From Candida dubliniensis CD36 (lineage: Eukaryota > Ascomycota > Pichiomycetes > Serinales > Debaryomycetaceae), in the NCBI RefSeq assembly GCF_000026945.1, contig NC_012867.1, positions 620,001 to 684,000 of the forward strand: 64,000 nucleotides of DNA, in the 5' to 3' direction. Made by a program: the position numbers and the translations under genes. Below, in pieces: positions 39,022 through 48,675 of the stretch (within the stretch, counting starts at the first letter, position 1; each line of letters opens with the position of its first letter). The notes below the pieces were generated by a model, which worked only from the letters and a program-made list of their open reading frames with translations, made no database searches and was not told where the DNA came from.

Positions 39022-42000
39022 ATGGGTGATTCGGAGCAATTTCCTTCACCATTTAATATTAACCCAATATATCCCAACAACAACAACAACAAGCACAAAC
39101 GACAGGAAAAGCTATTATCAACAAATACAAAAAGCACTCCTTCACCTACCCCTCAATCTCACCTGACACCATTACCATCATTCCTTAATAACACCAATGG
39201 AAAATCCATTAACAACTCTAATGTCATTACGACAACCAACAACCTTACTGCTAGTATCAGTAATACAGGAATACTTCTGAATACCAAATTTAAAGCAAAA
39301 GATGCAGATGATGTTATTGATTGGATTGATAGTTTAAAATCTCGATATGAACAATTGATAATTCATCAAAAGAATGAATTGAATGAAATAACCAATGATG
39401 AATTAATGAGAAAACAGCAACAAGCAACAATTGAAAAATATCTGTCGATGCATTTTGATCAAGATTATGAAAAATTGGGTTATCTTCTTAAGTCTCAAGA
39501 TATTCATCATCCACAAAATGAATCACAACAAAAAGAAATGATAGATAGTGATCATGAAGAAGAAGAAAAAGAAGACGAGGAAGAAGAAGAAGAAGAAGAG
39601 ATTATTGAGATTTTGTCACTGGAACCAGAAGATGAAAGGCTTGAGCAGGCAACAATACAAGAAGATTATAGCCGATTCAATGAACATTTACAATATCCTC
39701 AAATGACCCATGATTACAGCAATAATTTGCAAATAAGTGGAATAGACTATGGTACTCATTTCAACCAGAACATTGAATATGATGAGGAAGAAGACAGCGA
39801 GAATAACGAGGATGAGGGCGAAGAAGAAGAATTTGAAGGGTATATTGATGACCAGGTTCACGAGGTTCAAGGTAGTTCCAATTATGAATATGACGAAGAT
39901 GAAGATGAAATAATAGATGAAGGGGATGAAGTAGAAGAAGAAGAAGAAAATGTTGGACAATATAATTACAGAGTTGATATACAAAACCAGCAACGTGGAT
40001 ATGGTACAACCAATGTGCCTGGTTACACAGTAGTTAATGGTAGACCTAGATTGTCTGATAATTTAGGATATGGTCATGCTGAAACTTTTGATAATAAGTC
40101 ACAAGATAGTGAAGAAGACGAACAAGAAGAAGAGGAAACAGATCAAGAAGAGCATAGTGAAGAAGAAGCTAATTATTTTGCACAAAATATCCACCACGGA
40201 ATGCCTATTGAGACAATTGATTTAGGAGATTCTGAAGACGATAGTAATGAAAGTGGTTCGGGCAATGACGATTCGGAAAATGGCCTTTCCAACGAAGATG
40301 AGCTTCACCTGGGGAGTGACAATTTAAATGATTCCGGCTTTGAAGGGTATGAAGCCGGGCGTGAAGAACAAGAAGAAGGTGAAATAGGAATTGGTCACGG
40401 ATATTATTCAAACAATGAGTTGCTAGATTTTGCTGCAACTGCACTTTTACAGGGAAAAATTCATGAACACAAGTCAAAGCACTCACAATCTGGGTATATA
40501 GCCGACTCAGAATTTACTGATAATAACCTCCCCGTTTTGCAAACCCCAAATACTGAAACAGAAGAAGGGCAAGGGGGTTATTTAAATAAACATAATAATA
40601 TTGGTAATGACCACGGTTTGGAAGAAAACAATAATTCTTCCGCAAGAATATCATATCGATCTGAGGGACTTGCCCCCGTTCCTGATCCATTTTATGCTCA
40701 TGAATTAAGCAATGAAAAAATGGTTGGAGTTGTTAATGATTTCGATGAAAACCGATCAGAAGGCTCACTAGCTGATGAAAGTCAGTTTGAATCAATGAAA
40801 CCAAACGTGAATTTACCAACTCAAGATAATCCTACTGATAATGACCAACATCATCAAGAAAATCAACACCATGATCAAGAATCCGAGTATTCCTCTTCAG
40901 ACGAAATAAATCCACCAATCCCAGTATTCAAAACTATTGAAGAAGAAGAACCAGAGGTTGTTTTACAAAAATTGAAAGAAACTGAAAAAAAATATAACAT
41001 CAAACTCGATGCAGTGGAAGAATTACAACGAGATTTAAATTTGGCAATTGAACATTCAAATGATGGTTCTTTAGTGCCGCCTATGGAGTCTCATAATAGT
41101 AAATCAATTCAATCAAAAGAAGAAGAAGAAGAAGAAGAAAAGAAACAGGAACAGGAAAATGAGCCAATAATAGAATATGATACCTCTGAAGAAGAGGATG
41201 AGGATTGGGAACATGGGGTGGAAAAAATTGAAGAAATTGTAGACATTGAGGAAGTTAATGACATTGAAGAAGTTGAAGTTATTAAAGAAACAGTAGAAAT
41301 GAAAATTGCTGAAGATTTTGAGATTCAAGAAGTTGATGAAGATGAGGAACACAGTGAAGTAGATGCAATAGAAGAAGTGGAATTGAGCGATGAAGAGAAT
41401 GATATAGAAATAGAAAATGAAGAAGTACAAGAATTAGCTACTGCCATCGAGAAGGAAGAACCACAAGAATATGCAGCAGTGGAAGAATCTTTAGCAAGCA
41501 GTGTTTTGATTGATCCAGAATTACAAGATGCAATGGAGATTTGTGAAGACATTGAAACCATTGAACAACCACCAGCTGAGACAGACACAACTACAATGGA
41601 CCAGACAGAGAATTTAACTATTATTGAACCACCAGTCGTACAAGATTATAAGTTACCACTTAGTGAATCACAACATGCAACGGATGAAGAAAAACAAACC
41701 CTTGAACCAGATTCAATTGACGAAGAGAAACATGAAGTGAATGAAAATAGTATATTACACAACTTTCAGGACTACAATATATCCGTACCAACAATAGAAA
41801 AAATACCTGAAGAGGAAACTGTCGACTTGGAAAGTGCCAATCAAGCAAGTCAAACTTATTTTGATGAAAGCGATAAGGATCGAGAACAAGAGTTACAAGT
41901 ACAGGGAAAAGACAGTGACGAAGAAGACGAAGAAGAGGAAGAAGAGGAAGAAGAGGAAGAGGAAGTGGAGGAAGGAGACGGAGAAGAAGAAGGGCAAGTA

Positions 42001-44754
42001 GACAAAGAATACGTTGAAGAAATACAGGATCAAGAAGAGTATCTAGAACAACACCGGTATGTTATTTCTATACAAGATGAAGAAGAAGACAAGGAGGAAG
42101 ACGAGGATCAAGAAGAACAGCAATATGATATGTCTATTCAAGATGAAGATGACAATGTAAGACAGGACTTAGAGGATGAAAATATACTTGTTACCAATGA
42201 GGAACAGGAACCTCAACCACACGTTGAGTCTGAGAAGTTTGAATTGACTGAGAGTTTGAAAACTGATGATAAAAAAGAAACAACAAACGACATCGAGGAA
42301 TCAGGGGTATCTGACAATCCTGAAGAAAAAGATGACGAAGAAAAAGTTGTATTGGAAAGCATTGAAACACCCGAGCTAGCATCAATTGTTCAAGATGAAT
42401 CAGAAAGTCTGGAATCAGTTTCAGCTGAAGAAGAAGAATCAGAAAGTTCCACGGGTGATGAAAGTCCACAGCCAGATGATGATTTAACGAGAATATCTAC
42501 ACCAGAAGCACAATCCCAACAAATAAATTTACAAGATGAGCAAGAAAGCGGCTCGGAAGAAAAGTCGGTTGCAAGTGAAACTGAAGCAGCTATGGATACA
42601 ACCAGTTTAGTAAATGATGCAGAAATTCCTGAAAGTGCAGATTCCGAAAACCTTTTGAGCGAAGACTCAGCATCTTCACAATCAGAACGCCATTCCGAAG
42701 TTAATGAAGAAAACTCACTAGATGACGAACAATTTGAAAGAATAAACCTTGAAAATATTTTTAAGACTAGTTTTAATGATACAAGCGAAGAAGAAGAAGA
42801 TAAAATGGAGGATACGGTTAAAGATTTGGTTGAGGAAAAAATAGTCAATGGACAATCAACGGCAACCGCAAACCAAGAAGAGGTGGTACTCGAAGTTGTT
42901 AATCAGGAAGATGATACAGATGAAGAGGACATGGAACCATTGGTTCAGGAAGTTAAAATTGATATGAACCTAAATGATCAATATGAAGTGGAAGCTGAAT
43001 CTAATTCTGAACCTGAATCTGAATCAGATTCTGAGCTGCTGAGTGATTCTCACGTTGATGTAATACATAATGATATACAGGTACCGAAACTTGAAGATAT
43101 TGAAGATTCACAAGCATCGTCGCTGAATGATGAGGCTGACCATATTTCTTCAACCAATAAAATTGATGAAGAAGATCTTGATGAACAAACCACAAGTGAC
43201 TACAGCGACCATGATTTAGCACCAGAATCTAGTGATGAAGAAGTTCAAAGTTCAAATGAGTCATTAGAAGAGGAGGTCATTGAACATGAATTCAATTCAG
43301 TAGAAGAACAATCAGTTGAAGATAGTTTTGATGAGCTGGCACAGAACAATAATGCTAATAATGATTTTAACAAAGTGGAACTAGAACACCAATCCATAGA
43401 AGGATCAGCTAATAAATCTGACATTGAAGATGTTAAAAATAATCAAATTGTTAAACAGGAATATACACCTGTAAAATCAATTGAAGAAGACCACGAAGCT
43501 GAATACCCAGAAGAACCTGAATCCTTTGAAGACGAAACCGATGAAGAATTCCCGCAATTAAATGCTATTGCCGATGAATTAGATAATCATTATGATACAG
43601 TTGAAGAAACGACGTTACCTAGAAAGCGTCCAAATGAAAATAATCTGGAACCGGTGTCATCCATGAAAAGATTAAGAACCGCAGTTGGAAGTTTTGTATG
43701 TGGTATATTTCAATCTAATCAGGAGGCTGAAGAAATTAACCAAAATTCTGAAAACAGCTCTGAAGAATCATCACCAAACCATATTGATACTGACTATGAA
43801 ACTGGTACTGAGATTAGTATTACCACTAAAATAGAAATTCCAACTTTGGAAAGAGAGCTGGAGAGTCTGGAAGTCATAGAAGAAACAGACAGAGAAGAAT
43901 TTCAAAGTGATGAAATTGGTCAGATTTACCGGAGCAGCGATGATGTGAAATTTCCTTTAGAACAAGATACAAATGCAAGTTTCAATGAAGAAAACCTAAC
44001 TGGTTTGGCATCGATTATTTCGTCTAAGAATATTTTTGAGTACAGAAGACCTGTAATTATGAAGCGTCGTAACAGAAGAAGAGGAAGAAGAACTGTAAAA
44101 TGGCTGCATATGATCACAAACGAATTGGAACTTATACAAGCAGAGAAACTCAATGTGTCGACATTAATAGAGAATCAGGAACCAAGTGATATTGCAAATG
44201 ATAGAGAAACTGTCGTGAAAACCAACAATTTGGTTGAGGAATCGAATGCAAGCGACAATTCTGTGGGAAACAATAAAGTTACTTCAGTTATTAAGAAGGA
44301 ACCACAAAATAATGTTGATACTGATTCTGATATTCAAAATGAACAACAAACAATTAGTCTTCCAAAGACTAGAAATACTTCAAAAAGGAAACCATCTAGC
44401 AGACAAAGATTTATGGGTTTAGTTCCTGAAGAGTTAGAAGAACTTGGATTGGACCCTAACACTGTTAGCGAAGATAACAACGAGGCTGATTCAACTTATA
44501 ATGGTCGAAGATTAAGAAGCCAAGGCGGTAAACATTCTTTATCATTACAATCTTCTCCTGTGGATTCAATTGAATTAAAAGACCGACCAGCATCGAGAAC
44601 TAGATCAAAATCCCCGCTCAAGCAATCCATGAAAGATCTTTTAGAACTTGAAAAAGACACTAAAGCTGGAAACGAAAGAAAGCCAAGAGTCAATTCGGGT
44701 TCTCGTCTGCAATATAAAAATGATGATTTGAGAGGGCGACTGAGAGAAAGATAG
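39022..44754 (+). CDS. Very large acidic, probably nuclear protein of unknown function (Esc1-like?)
   Basis: I do not recognise a defined domain in this 1910-residue protein. After a basic, Asn/Ser/Thr-rich start comes a short helical segment (DDVIDWIDSLKSRYEQLI, about 94-111). Then some 1400 residues are rich in Glu, Asp, Ser and Gln, with long EEE runs (about 178-192, 972-985) and many casein-kinase-2-type SDSE/SEEE sites. The C-terminal fifth changes character: KRP...KRLRTAVGSFVCGIF (about 1535-1562), a basic patch MKRRNRRRGRR (about 1680-1690) and RLRSQGG near 1830, suggesting nuclear import or chromatin contact. Size, acidity and basic C-terminal patches recall yeast Esc1, a nuclear-periphery silencing protein, but that is a guess. 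Single intact frame; the coding status is not in doubt. Confidence 0.85.
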   Translation: MGDSEQFPSPFNINPIYPNNNNNKHKRQEKLLSTNTKSTPSPTPQSHLTPLPSFLNNTNGKSINNSNVITTTNNLTASISNTGILLNTKFKAKDADDVIDWIDSLKSRYEQLIIHQKNELNEITNDELMRKQQQATIEKYLSMHFDQDYEKLGYLLKSQDIHHPQNESQQKEMIDSDHEEEEKEDEEEEEEEEIIEILSLEPEDERLEQATIQEDYSRFNEHLQYPQMTHDYSNNLQISGIDYGTHFNQNIEYDEEEDSENNEDEGEEEEFEGYIDDQVHEVQGSSNYEYDEDEDEIIDEGDEVEEEEENVGQYNYRVDIQNQQRGYGTTNVPGYTVVNGRPRLSDNLGYGHAETFDNKSQDSEEDEQEEEETDQEEHSEEEANYFAQNIHHGMPIETIDLGDSEDDSNESGSGNDDSENGLSNEDELHLGSDNLNDSGFEGYEAGREEQEEGEIGIGHGYYSNNELLDFAATALLQGKIHEHKSKHSQSGYIADSEFTDNNLPVLQTPNTETEEGQGGYLNKHNNIGNDHGLEENNNSSARISYRSEGLAPVPDPFYAHELSNEKMVGVVNDFDENRSEGSLADESQFESMKPNVNLPTQDNPTDNDQHHQENQHHDQESEYSSSDEINPPIPVFKTIEEEEPEVVLQKLKETEKKYNIKLDAVEELQRDLNLAIEHSNDGSLVPPMESHNSKSIQSKEEEEEEEKKQEQENEPIIEYDTSEEEDEDWEHGVEKIEEIVDIEEVNDIEEVEVIKETVEMKIAEDFEIQEVDEDEEHSEVDAIEEVELSDEENDIEIENEEVQELATAIEKEEPQEYAAVEESLASSVLIDPELQDAMEICEDIETIEQPPAETDTTTMDQTENLTIIEPPVVQDYKLPLSESQHATDEEKQTLEPDSIDEEKHEVNENSILHNFQDYNISVPTIEKIPEEETVDLESANQASQTYFDESDKDREQELQVQGKDSDEEDEEEEEEEEEEEEVEEGDGEEEGQVDKEYVEEIQDQEEYLEQHRYVISIQDEEEDKEEDEDQEEQQYDMSIQDEDDNVRQDLEDENILVTNEEQEPQPHVESEKFELTESLKTDDKKETTNDIEESGVSDNPEEKDDEEKVVLESIETPELASIVQDESESLESVSAEEEESESSTGDESPQPDDDLTRISTPEAQSQQINLQDEQESGSEEKSVASETEAAMDTTSLVNDAEIPESADSENLLSEDSASSQSERHSEVNEENSLDDEQFERINLENIFKTSFNDTSEEEEDKMEDTVKDLVEEKIVNGQSTATANQEEVVLEVVNQEDDTDEEDMEPLVQEVKIDMNLNDQYEVEAESNSEPESESDSELLSDSHVDVIHNDIQVPKLEDIEDSQASSLNDEADHISSTNKIDEEDLDEQTTSDYSDHDLAPESSDEEVQSSNESLEEEVIEHEFNSVEEQSVEDSFDELAQNNNANNDFNKVELEHQSIEGSANKSDIEDVKNNQIVKQEYTPVKSIEEDHEAEYPEEPESFEDETDEEFPQLNAIADELDNHYDTVEETTLPRKRPNENNLEPVSSMKRLRTAVGSFVCGIFQSNQEAEEINQNSENSSEESSPNHIDTDYETGTEISITTKIEIPTLERELESLEVIEETDREEFQSDEIGQIYRSSDDVKFPLEQDTNASFNEENLTGLASIISSKNIFEYRRPVIMKRRNRRRGRRTVKWLHMITNELELIQAEKLNVSTLIENQEPSDIANDRETVVKTNNLVEESNASDNSVGNNKVTSVIKKEPQNNVDTDSDIQNEQQTISLPKTRNTSKRKPSSRQRFMGLVPEELEELGLDPNTVSEDNNEADSTYNGRRLRSQGGKHSLSLQSSPVDSIELKDRPASRTRSKSPLKQSMKDLLELEKDTKAGNERKPRVNSGSRLQYKNDDLRGRLRER

Positions 44755-44913
44755 TCATTAAAGTTTATTCGATTATGTATTATAAGTCTATAAATAAGCT
44801 ATTTCGTGCAATGGCAGCACATAAAGATATAGTATCTAATGTATAAAATTATTTAACGTAACAATGATGCCACGATATGATTGTTGTGTCTGGATGTTTT
44901 GCTAAATTCTTAG

Positions 44914-46005
44914 TTACGCCAAATATGTCATGCCTAATTCGAAAACACCAAAGAAAACCATATTTACAATGAAAGATCTCGTAACAGAAATTCCTAATCC
45001 TCTGTAAGCTCTTTTTTCAAATTTTTGTAGCTTTCTATGTTTAGGTGGTAAAGGTTCAAGTCCATGAGATCGTCGTAAGATGTTTGTCACGGCATCTTTT
45101 TGAACCAAAGATTTAGTTGTATCTATTGGGAAAATCAATACCCAACTGAGGACACCAGACATCCCACCAGCCAATAAAACTGAAAATGGAGAAGAAACCG
45201 AAGGATCTTTATTTATAAAATTATTTATGGACCATTTCATGGATTCATAAATAGAATAATAAAATCCCGTTGAAATCGAATCTCTCATCAAATGATATTT
45301 ATAACCAGAGTACAATCCTCTAATTCCTTCGTATTTCAAGATTTCTTTCACAATCACTGCAGTAGAAGGTGTTTTTATTGAATTGAACTGCGCTAATTGC
45401 GCAGCACTGCTACCACCAGTACCATTTCCATTTCCATTGTTTAAATTTGATAATTCTTTTAATGATTTACTCGCCACTAATTTTTCTAATTGAGCATACA
45501 CTTTGGTAAACTCGAATGGACAAGCAAATAACGAGACCCCACCACCGGCAATTAAACCAGATAAAAAACAAACAGGAATATTTCGTAAGAATGGATGCGA
45601 GTTTTCAATATTTTTGGTCCAGGGTGTCTCATATAATAATGTATATGTATATGGTTTCACTGTAGTAAATAGTGAAACACTCAAGGATTTAGATAGTGAA
45701 GTTGAAATTATTGGTGCCCAGATACCTCGGAAAAACCCACGTACACCTTCTTTAGCATATGTCTTTTTAACACAATCAAAATAACTTGCAAAGTTCTTAT
45801 GGGTCTGCATTCGAGTTTTCACAGTGTCTAGAGGAAATCCCACCAATGTAGAAAATAGTGATGCCCCATATGCCAAGATAGAACCACGGAACGGTTGTAA
45901 TTCTTTGGGGAAAACATGAAATGCTTTGGTATAATCTATTGGGCCAGTAATTGCCGGTATTCCTCGCATAGGAGGGTTATTTGTTTGTTCAATATCGGAA
46001 GACAT
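44914..46005 (-). CDS. Mitochondrial carrier family protein
   Basis: The 363-residue inner-membrane solute carrier has three repeats, each with a Px[D/E]xx[K/R] signature: GFPLDTVKTRMQ, CPFEFTKVYAQ and FPIDTTKSLVQ. A Gly/Asn/Ser-rich insertion lies in the matrix loop of repeat two (about residues 195-215). It resembles the yeast group that includes YFR045W, but substrate cannot be read from the sequence. The open frame reaches a GTG at 46057-46059; the first ATG (46003-46005) gives MSSDIEQ and is preferred. It is convergent with the acidic-protein gene. A TCACGTGA palindrome lies about 450 bases upstream. Confidence 0.88.
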   Translation of the reverse strand: MSSDIEQTNNPPMRGIPAITGPIDYTKAFHVFPKELQPFRGSILAYGASLFSTLVGFPLDTVKTRMQTHKNFASYFDCVKKTYAKEGVRGFFRGIWAPIISTSLSKSLSVSLFTTVKPYTYTLLYETPWTKNIENSHPFLRNIPVCFLSGLIAGGGVSLFACPFEFTKVYAQLEKLVASKSLKELSNLNNGNGNGTGGSSAAQLAQFNSIKTPSTAVIVKEILKYEGIRGLYSGYKYHLMRDSISTGFYYSIYESMKWSINNFINKDPSVSSPFSVLLAGGMSGVLSWVLIFPIDTTKSLVQKDAVTNILRRSHGLEPLPPKHRKLQKFEKRAYRGLGISVTRSFIVNMVFFGVFELGMTYLA

Positions 46006-46619
46006 TTGGCAATTACGAAAAAGTGATTTAGATCTAATCAGATCTTGTGTGATGAGCACGTTGTTGTTGAGGGGTTATTAGATATCCTTTGGAATCAATT
46101 TTTTTTTTTTCCTCTGTTGCAAAAAAAAAAAAAAAAAAAAAGAAAACGCTTGGAGAACCAAACAATACGGTTTGTGATTGAATGATTAGTGAGACAATGT
46201 ATGACTCAATTGTTCATCAATAGTTCAACAACAATTGAAATGACGTTAATAATCTTTTAAGTGAAAAATATCTACTCTAGTTGGGGGACTATCAATTGGT
46301 TGAAAATCGGAGATTGTATGTGAAACACTTTCTTCATGTTTGTTCTGGCTTTCCCATAATTGATTGGAAATTCCAACAGGAAAAAGAATCTCACATTGAA
46401 GATAAGGAAGAGAGAGAAAAACGAAACCAAACGTTTTCAATCTCCGATCGGTCACGTGATAAGTCATACAGGTGACCATATTCAAATTAATCTTTTAAAT
46501 ACAAGAATTCATCAACGATTGATCTATGATACATAAAGCAAAAAACAGGAGAGTGTATGCATTGAATAATTATATACAAGATTACCTAAGTTGTACCAGT
46601 CCAGTTTCCAGGTAGTATT
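46006..46619. promoter_or_regulatory. Intergenic region between carrier gene and MRP21
   Basis: This 614-base gap has a poly-T/poly-A pair (about 46099-46141) and the palindrome TCACGTGA (46452-46459). Overlapping open frames on both strands (about 46246-46485) have no features. Confidence 0.4.
46452..46459. promoter_or_regulatory. Cbf1-type palindrome TCACGTGA upstream of the carrier gene
   Basis: This perfect 8-bp palindrome is about 450 bases before the carrier ATG and downstream of MRP21. A Cbf1 role in respiratory and sulfur genes of Candida makes it a plausible carrier-promoter site, by inference only. Confidence 0.35.
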
Positions 46620-47198
46620 CTAATAGCCTCTTCTTCTAGCATCGTTGACTTCATGCAATAATTCCTTAAATCCTTGAGAAAATCTTCTTCTCCACCATTC
46701 TCTCTTCAATTGTTTTCTGTATTTGGCAGGACGGATAAATCTGCTTTGAATTCTTTGCAAGTACCTTATTTTATTATCATTGACAACTCTTTTGATTTGA
46801 GCAAGTGATCTTGATATGTTATTATAGTTAACATCAACAGTTCTACCTGCATTGACACCAAATTCACGGATATTCTTAGCGACTTCACGAGGTGTTGGTT
46901 GTCTTGTTTGTTCAAATCCAAACTTATCATACACGCCAAATGAATTTGATTGCGGTCTTTCTCTTGTTTCAAGAATTGAATTGCTTAATAAATCATCAAT
47001 ATTTAAAGTTGATTTGCTTTGTGAATCTTTGGTGGTCGATTTTTCACTTGGTTGATTGAATATACTTTTTAATTGATCCAAGTTTGCATTATTTGAGTTG
47101 AAACGAATAGGTGTGAACGATGGTCTTAATACTGCTTTATTCAATGAGCTCTTGACTATATTATTAATCAAGCCACTACCCAATATACTCTTCATCAT
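46620..47198 (-). CDS. MRP21: Mitochondrial small-subunit ribosomal protein bS21m
   Basis: The 192-residue protein carries the bacterial S21-type domain at its C-terminus (about 115-192: GRTVDVNYNNISRSLAQI, RYLQRIQSRFIRPAKYRKQL, WWRRRFSQGFKELLHEVNDARRRGY). This matches yeast Mrp21 of the mitochondrial small ribosomal subunit. The N-terminus (MMKSILGSGLINNIVKSSLNKAVLRPSF) is a typical presequence without acidic residues. The open frame extends upstream to a GTG; I chose the first ATG of an ATG-ATG pair (47193-47198) because it begins the presequence. Confidence 0.92.
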   Translation of the reverse strand: MMKSILGSGLINNIVKSSLNKAVLRPSFTPIRFNSNNANLDQLKSIFNQPSEKSTTKDSQSKSTLNIDDLLSNSILETRERPQSNSFGVYDKFGFEQTRQPTPREVAKNIREFGVNAGRTVDVNYNNISRSLAQIKRVVNDNKIRYLQRIQSRFIRPAKYRKQLKREWWRRRFSQGFKELLHEVNDARRRGY

Positions 47199-47674
47199 TT
47201 TACTTGGTATAAATGAAAACTTCAAGTCACTGACCACCAGTAGTTTTTTTGTATGTGATGAAATTTTTTTTTTCTTTCCTTTTTCAAGAAGAAAAGAGAG
47301 TGAGAAATATTATTATTATGGGATATGTTTGTGTCTGTATGAACAAATTGTTTTGAGCGTATAGACACTACCTTACCTTCAAAGTTCCGTGATAACAATA
47401 ATATTATTACAATTCAAATGTCTTATAACAACAATTACACTCAAATTAAGAATTCCAATTAACATTGTATAATACCCCTTTTTTGTCTTTAATTGAATTT
47501 ACTTCTTAATTAGAGTTGATTCTTAAAACGGATTTTTGTATCTTTTTTGTGTTTGCATTCGGACAAGTATTGAATCCCTCCAAAAACATTTGTATTGTGA
47601 TATATCCATTTAATGATTGATTCCCTGTTGCATAAATATTGATTACATATTCATAGTATTCTTTATTGTCATTT
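47199..47674. promoter_or_regulatory. Divergent intergenic region MRP21 / NECAP-like gene
   Basis: This 476-base AT-rich region between divergent genes should hold both promoters. A minus-strand open frame (47506-47892) overlapping the start of the next gene is judged a shadow. Confidence 0.4.
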
Positions 47675-48535
47675 ATGATGAGATCAGATCCAAAGACGTA
47701 CCGTTCAAAAGTTTTATATGAGTGCAGAGACGGAGCTTCCCTATATTCCATACCATGTACCGATAATCTATCCACTATCAAGTTTACAGAACGAAATAAA
47801 ATATGGCAAGGATCATTGTTATTCATTGAGAAAGAACAATTATCCAACTCATACATGGAAGGGTTTGAACAAACAAAGAATGATAAATTCATAATTCATC
47901 CATTCTTGAAAATGAAAAGTAAATTGGAATTCCGAAATGGACAATATCTATGGGGAGAAACATGGTATTGCCCCGTTGTCGAAGATTTAAGTTTATCATC
48001 GACAACTGCAACAAATATTGATGTTCAAAAAATTTCTAAAATAAGTCATGATGGAACCAGCACTATTCAACAAGTTTCTAGTAATAGATTTAAAGTGATA
48101 GTTCAATTACCCAATTCTGGATATAAACCGTATTACCCTGATCATTCCCCCAATGATTTACCGCAAGTTGCCCTTGGATTGGAATTTGAGGATCCCGATA
48201 TGGCTGCTCAATTTGAATATATGTTAGCTGTTTATGACGCTAGGTTCAAATACGAACTGCAACTGTACTATTATGATCGAATGGTCTATGCCATAAATAT
48301 AATAAACTTCAAGACTATCATGCAAGAACAGGACGAAGAGGAAGAAGAAGACATACATGAACTAACTGAAGAATTTAAAAATCAGAGTATTACTGATGAG
48401 TTTAGTTATTACGAAAAAACTTCGAGAGAATTACAAGAGTTTGAAAAGGACAATGCTGATGACTTTGTCCATGATGATGATGATGATGATGTTAATGATG
48501 ATGATGACGATTTTGGAGATTTTATTGCATGTTAA
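47675..48535 (+). CDS. NECAP-like endocytic coat-associated protein
   Basis: The 286-residue protein resembles NECAP (adaptin-ear-binding coat-associated) proteins. Residues about 13-190 follow the NECAP PH-like fold: LYECRDGASLYSIP, KIWQGSLLFIEKE, LWGETWYCP, VSSNRFKVIVQL and ALGLEFEDPDMAAQFEYMLAVYD, with an insertion in the middle. A coiled, acidic tail follows, ending in a run of Asp and FGDFIAC. FGDF (280-283) after acidic residues matches the published [FW]-G-[PDE]-[FLM]-type motif that binds gamma-adaptin/GGA ears, and an intact gamma-ear is encoded by APL4 in this window. The open frame begins with TTG; the first ATG (47675) is used. The family call is by pattern and moderately sure; the AP-1 link is inference. 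Confidence 0.72.
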   Translation: MMRSDPKTYRSKVLYECRDGASLYSIPCTDNLSTIKFTERNKIWQGSLLFIEKEQLSNSYMEGFEQTKNDKFIIHPFLKMKSKLEFRNGQYLWGETWYCPVVEDLSLSSTTATNIDVQKISKISHDGTSTIQQVSSNRFKVIVQLPNSGYKPYYPDHSPNDLPQVALGLEFEDPDMAAQFEYMLAVYDARFKYELQLYYYDRMVYAINIINFKTIMQEQDEEEEEDIHELTEEFKNQSITDEFSYYEKTSRELQEFEKDNADDFVHDDDDDDVNDDDDDFGDFIAC

Positions 48536-48675
48536 ATTGGAAGTATATTGTAATATACACACATTGTATTATATAACATAACGGATATTCTACATAGAGT
48601 TGTGCTTCATGAGTTTATGCATTGTAATAATCTCAGCAACATTTGTTAAAACCAATATAGCCAGTATCATGTGGC

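Noticed and set aside
39688..43222. Several minus-strand frames inside the acidic-protein gene
   Set aside because: GAA/GAT-rich coding sequence gives stop-poor antisense frames (Phe, Ile, Ser, Leu-rich); these are shadows.
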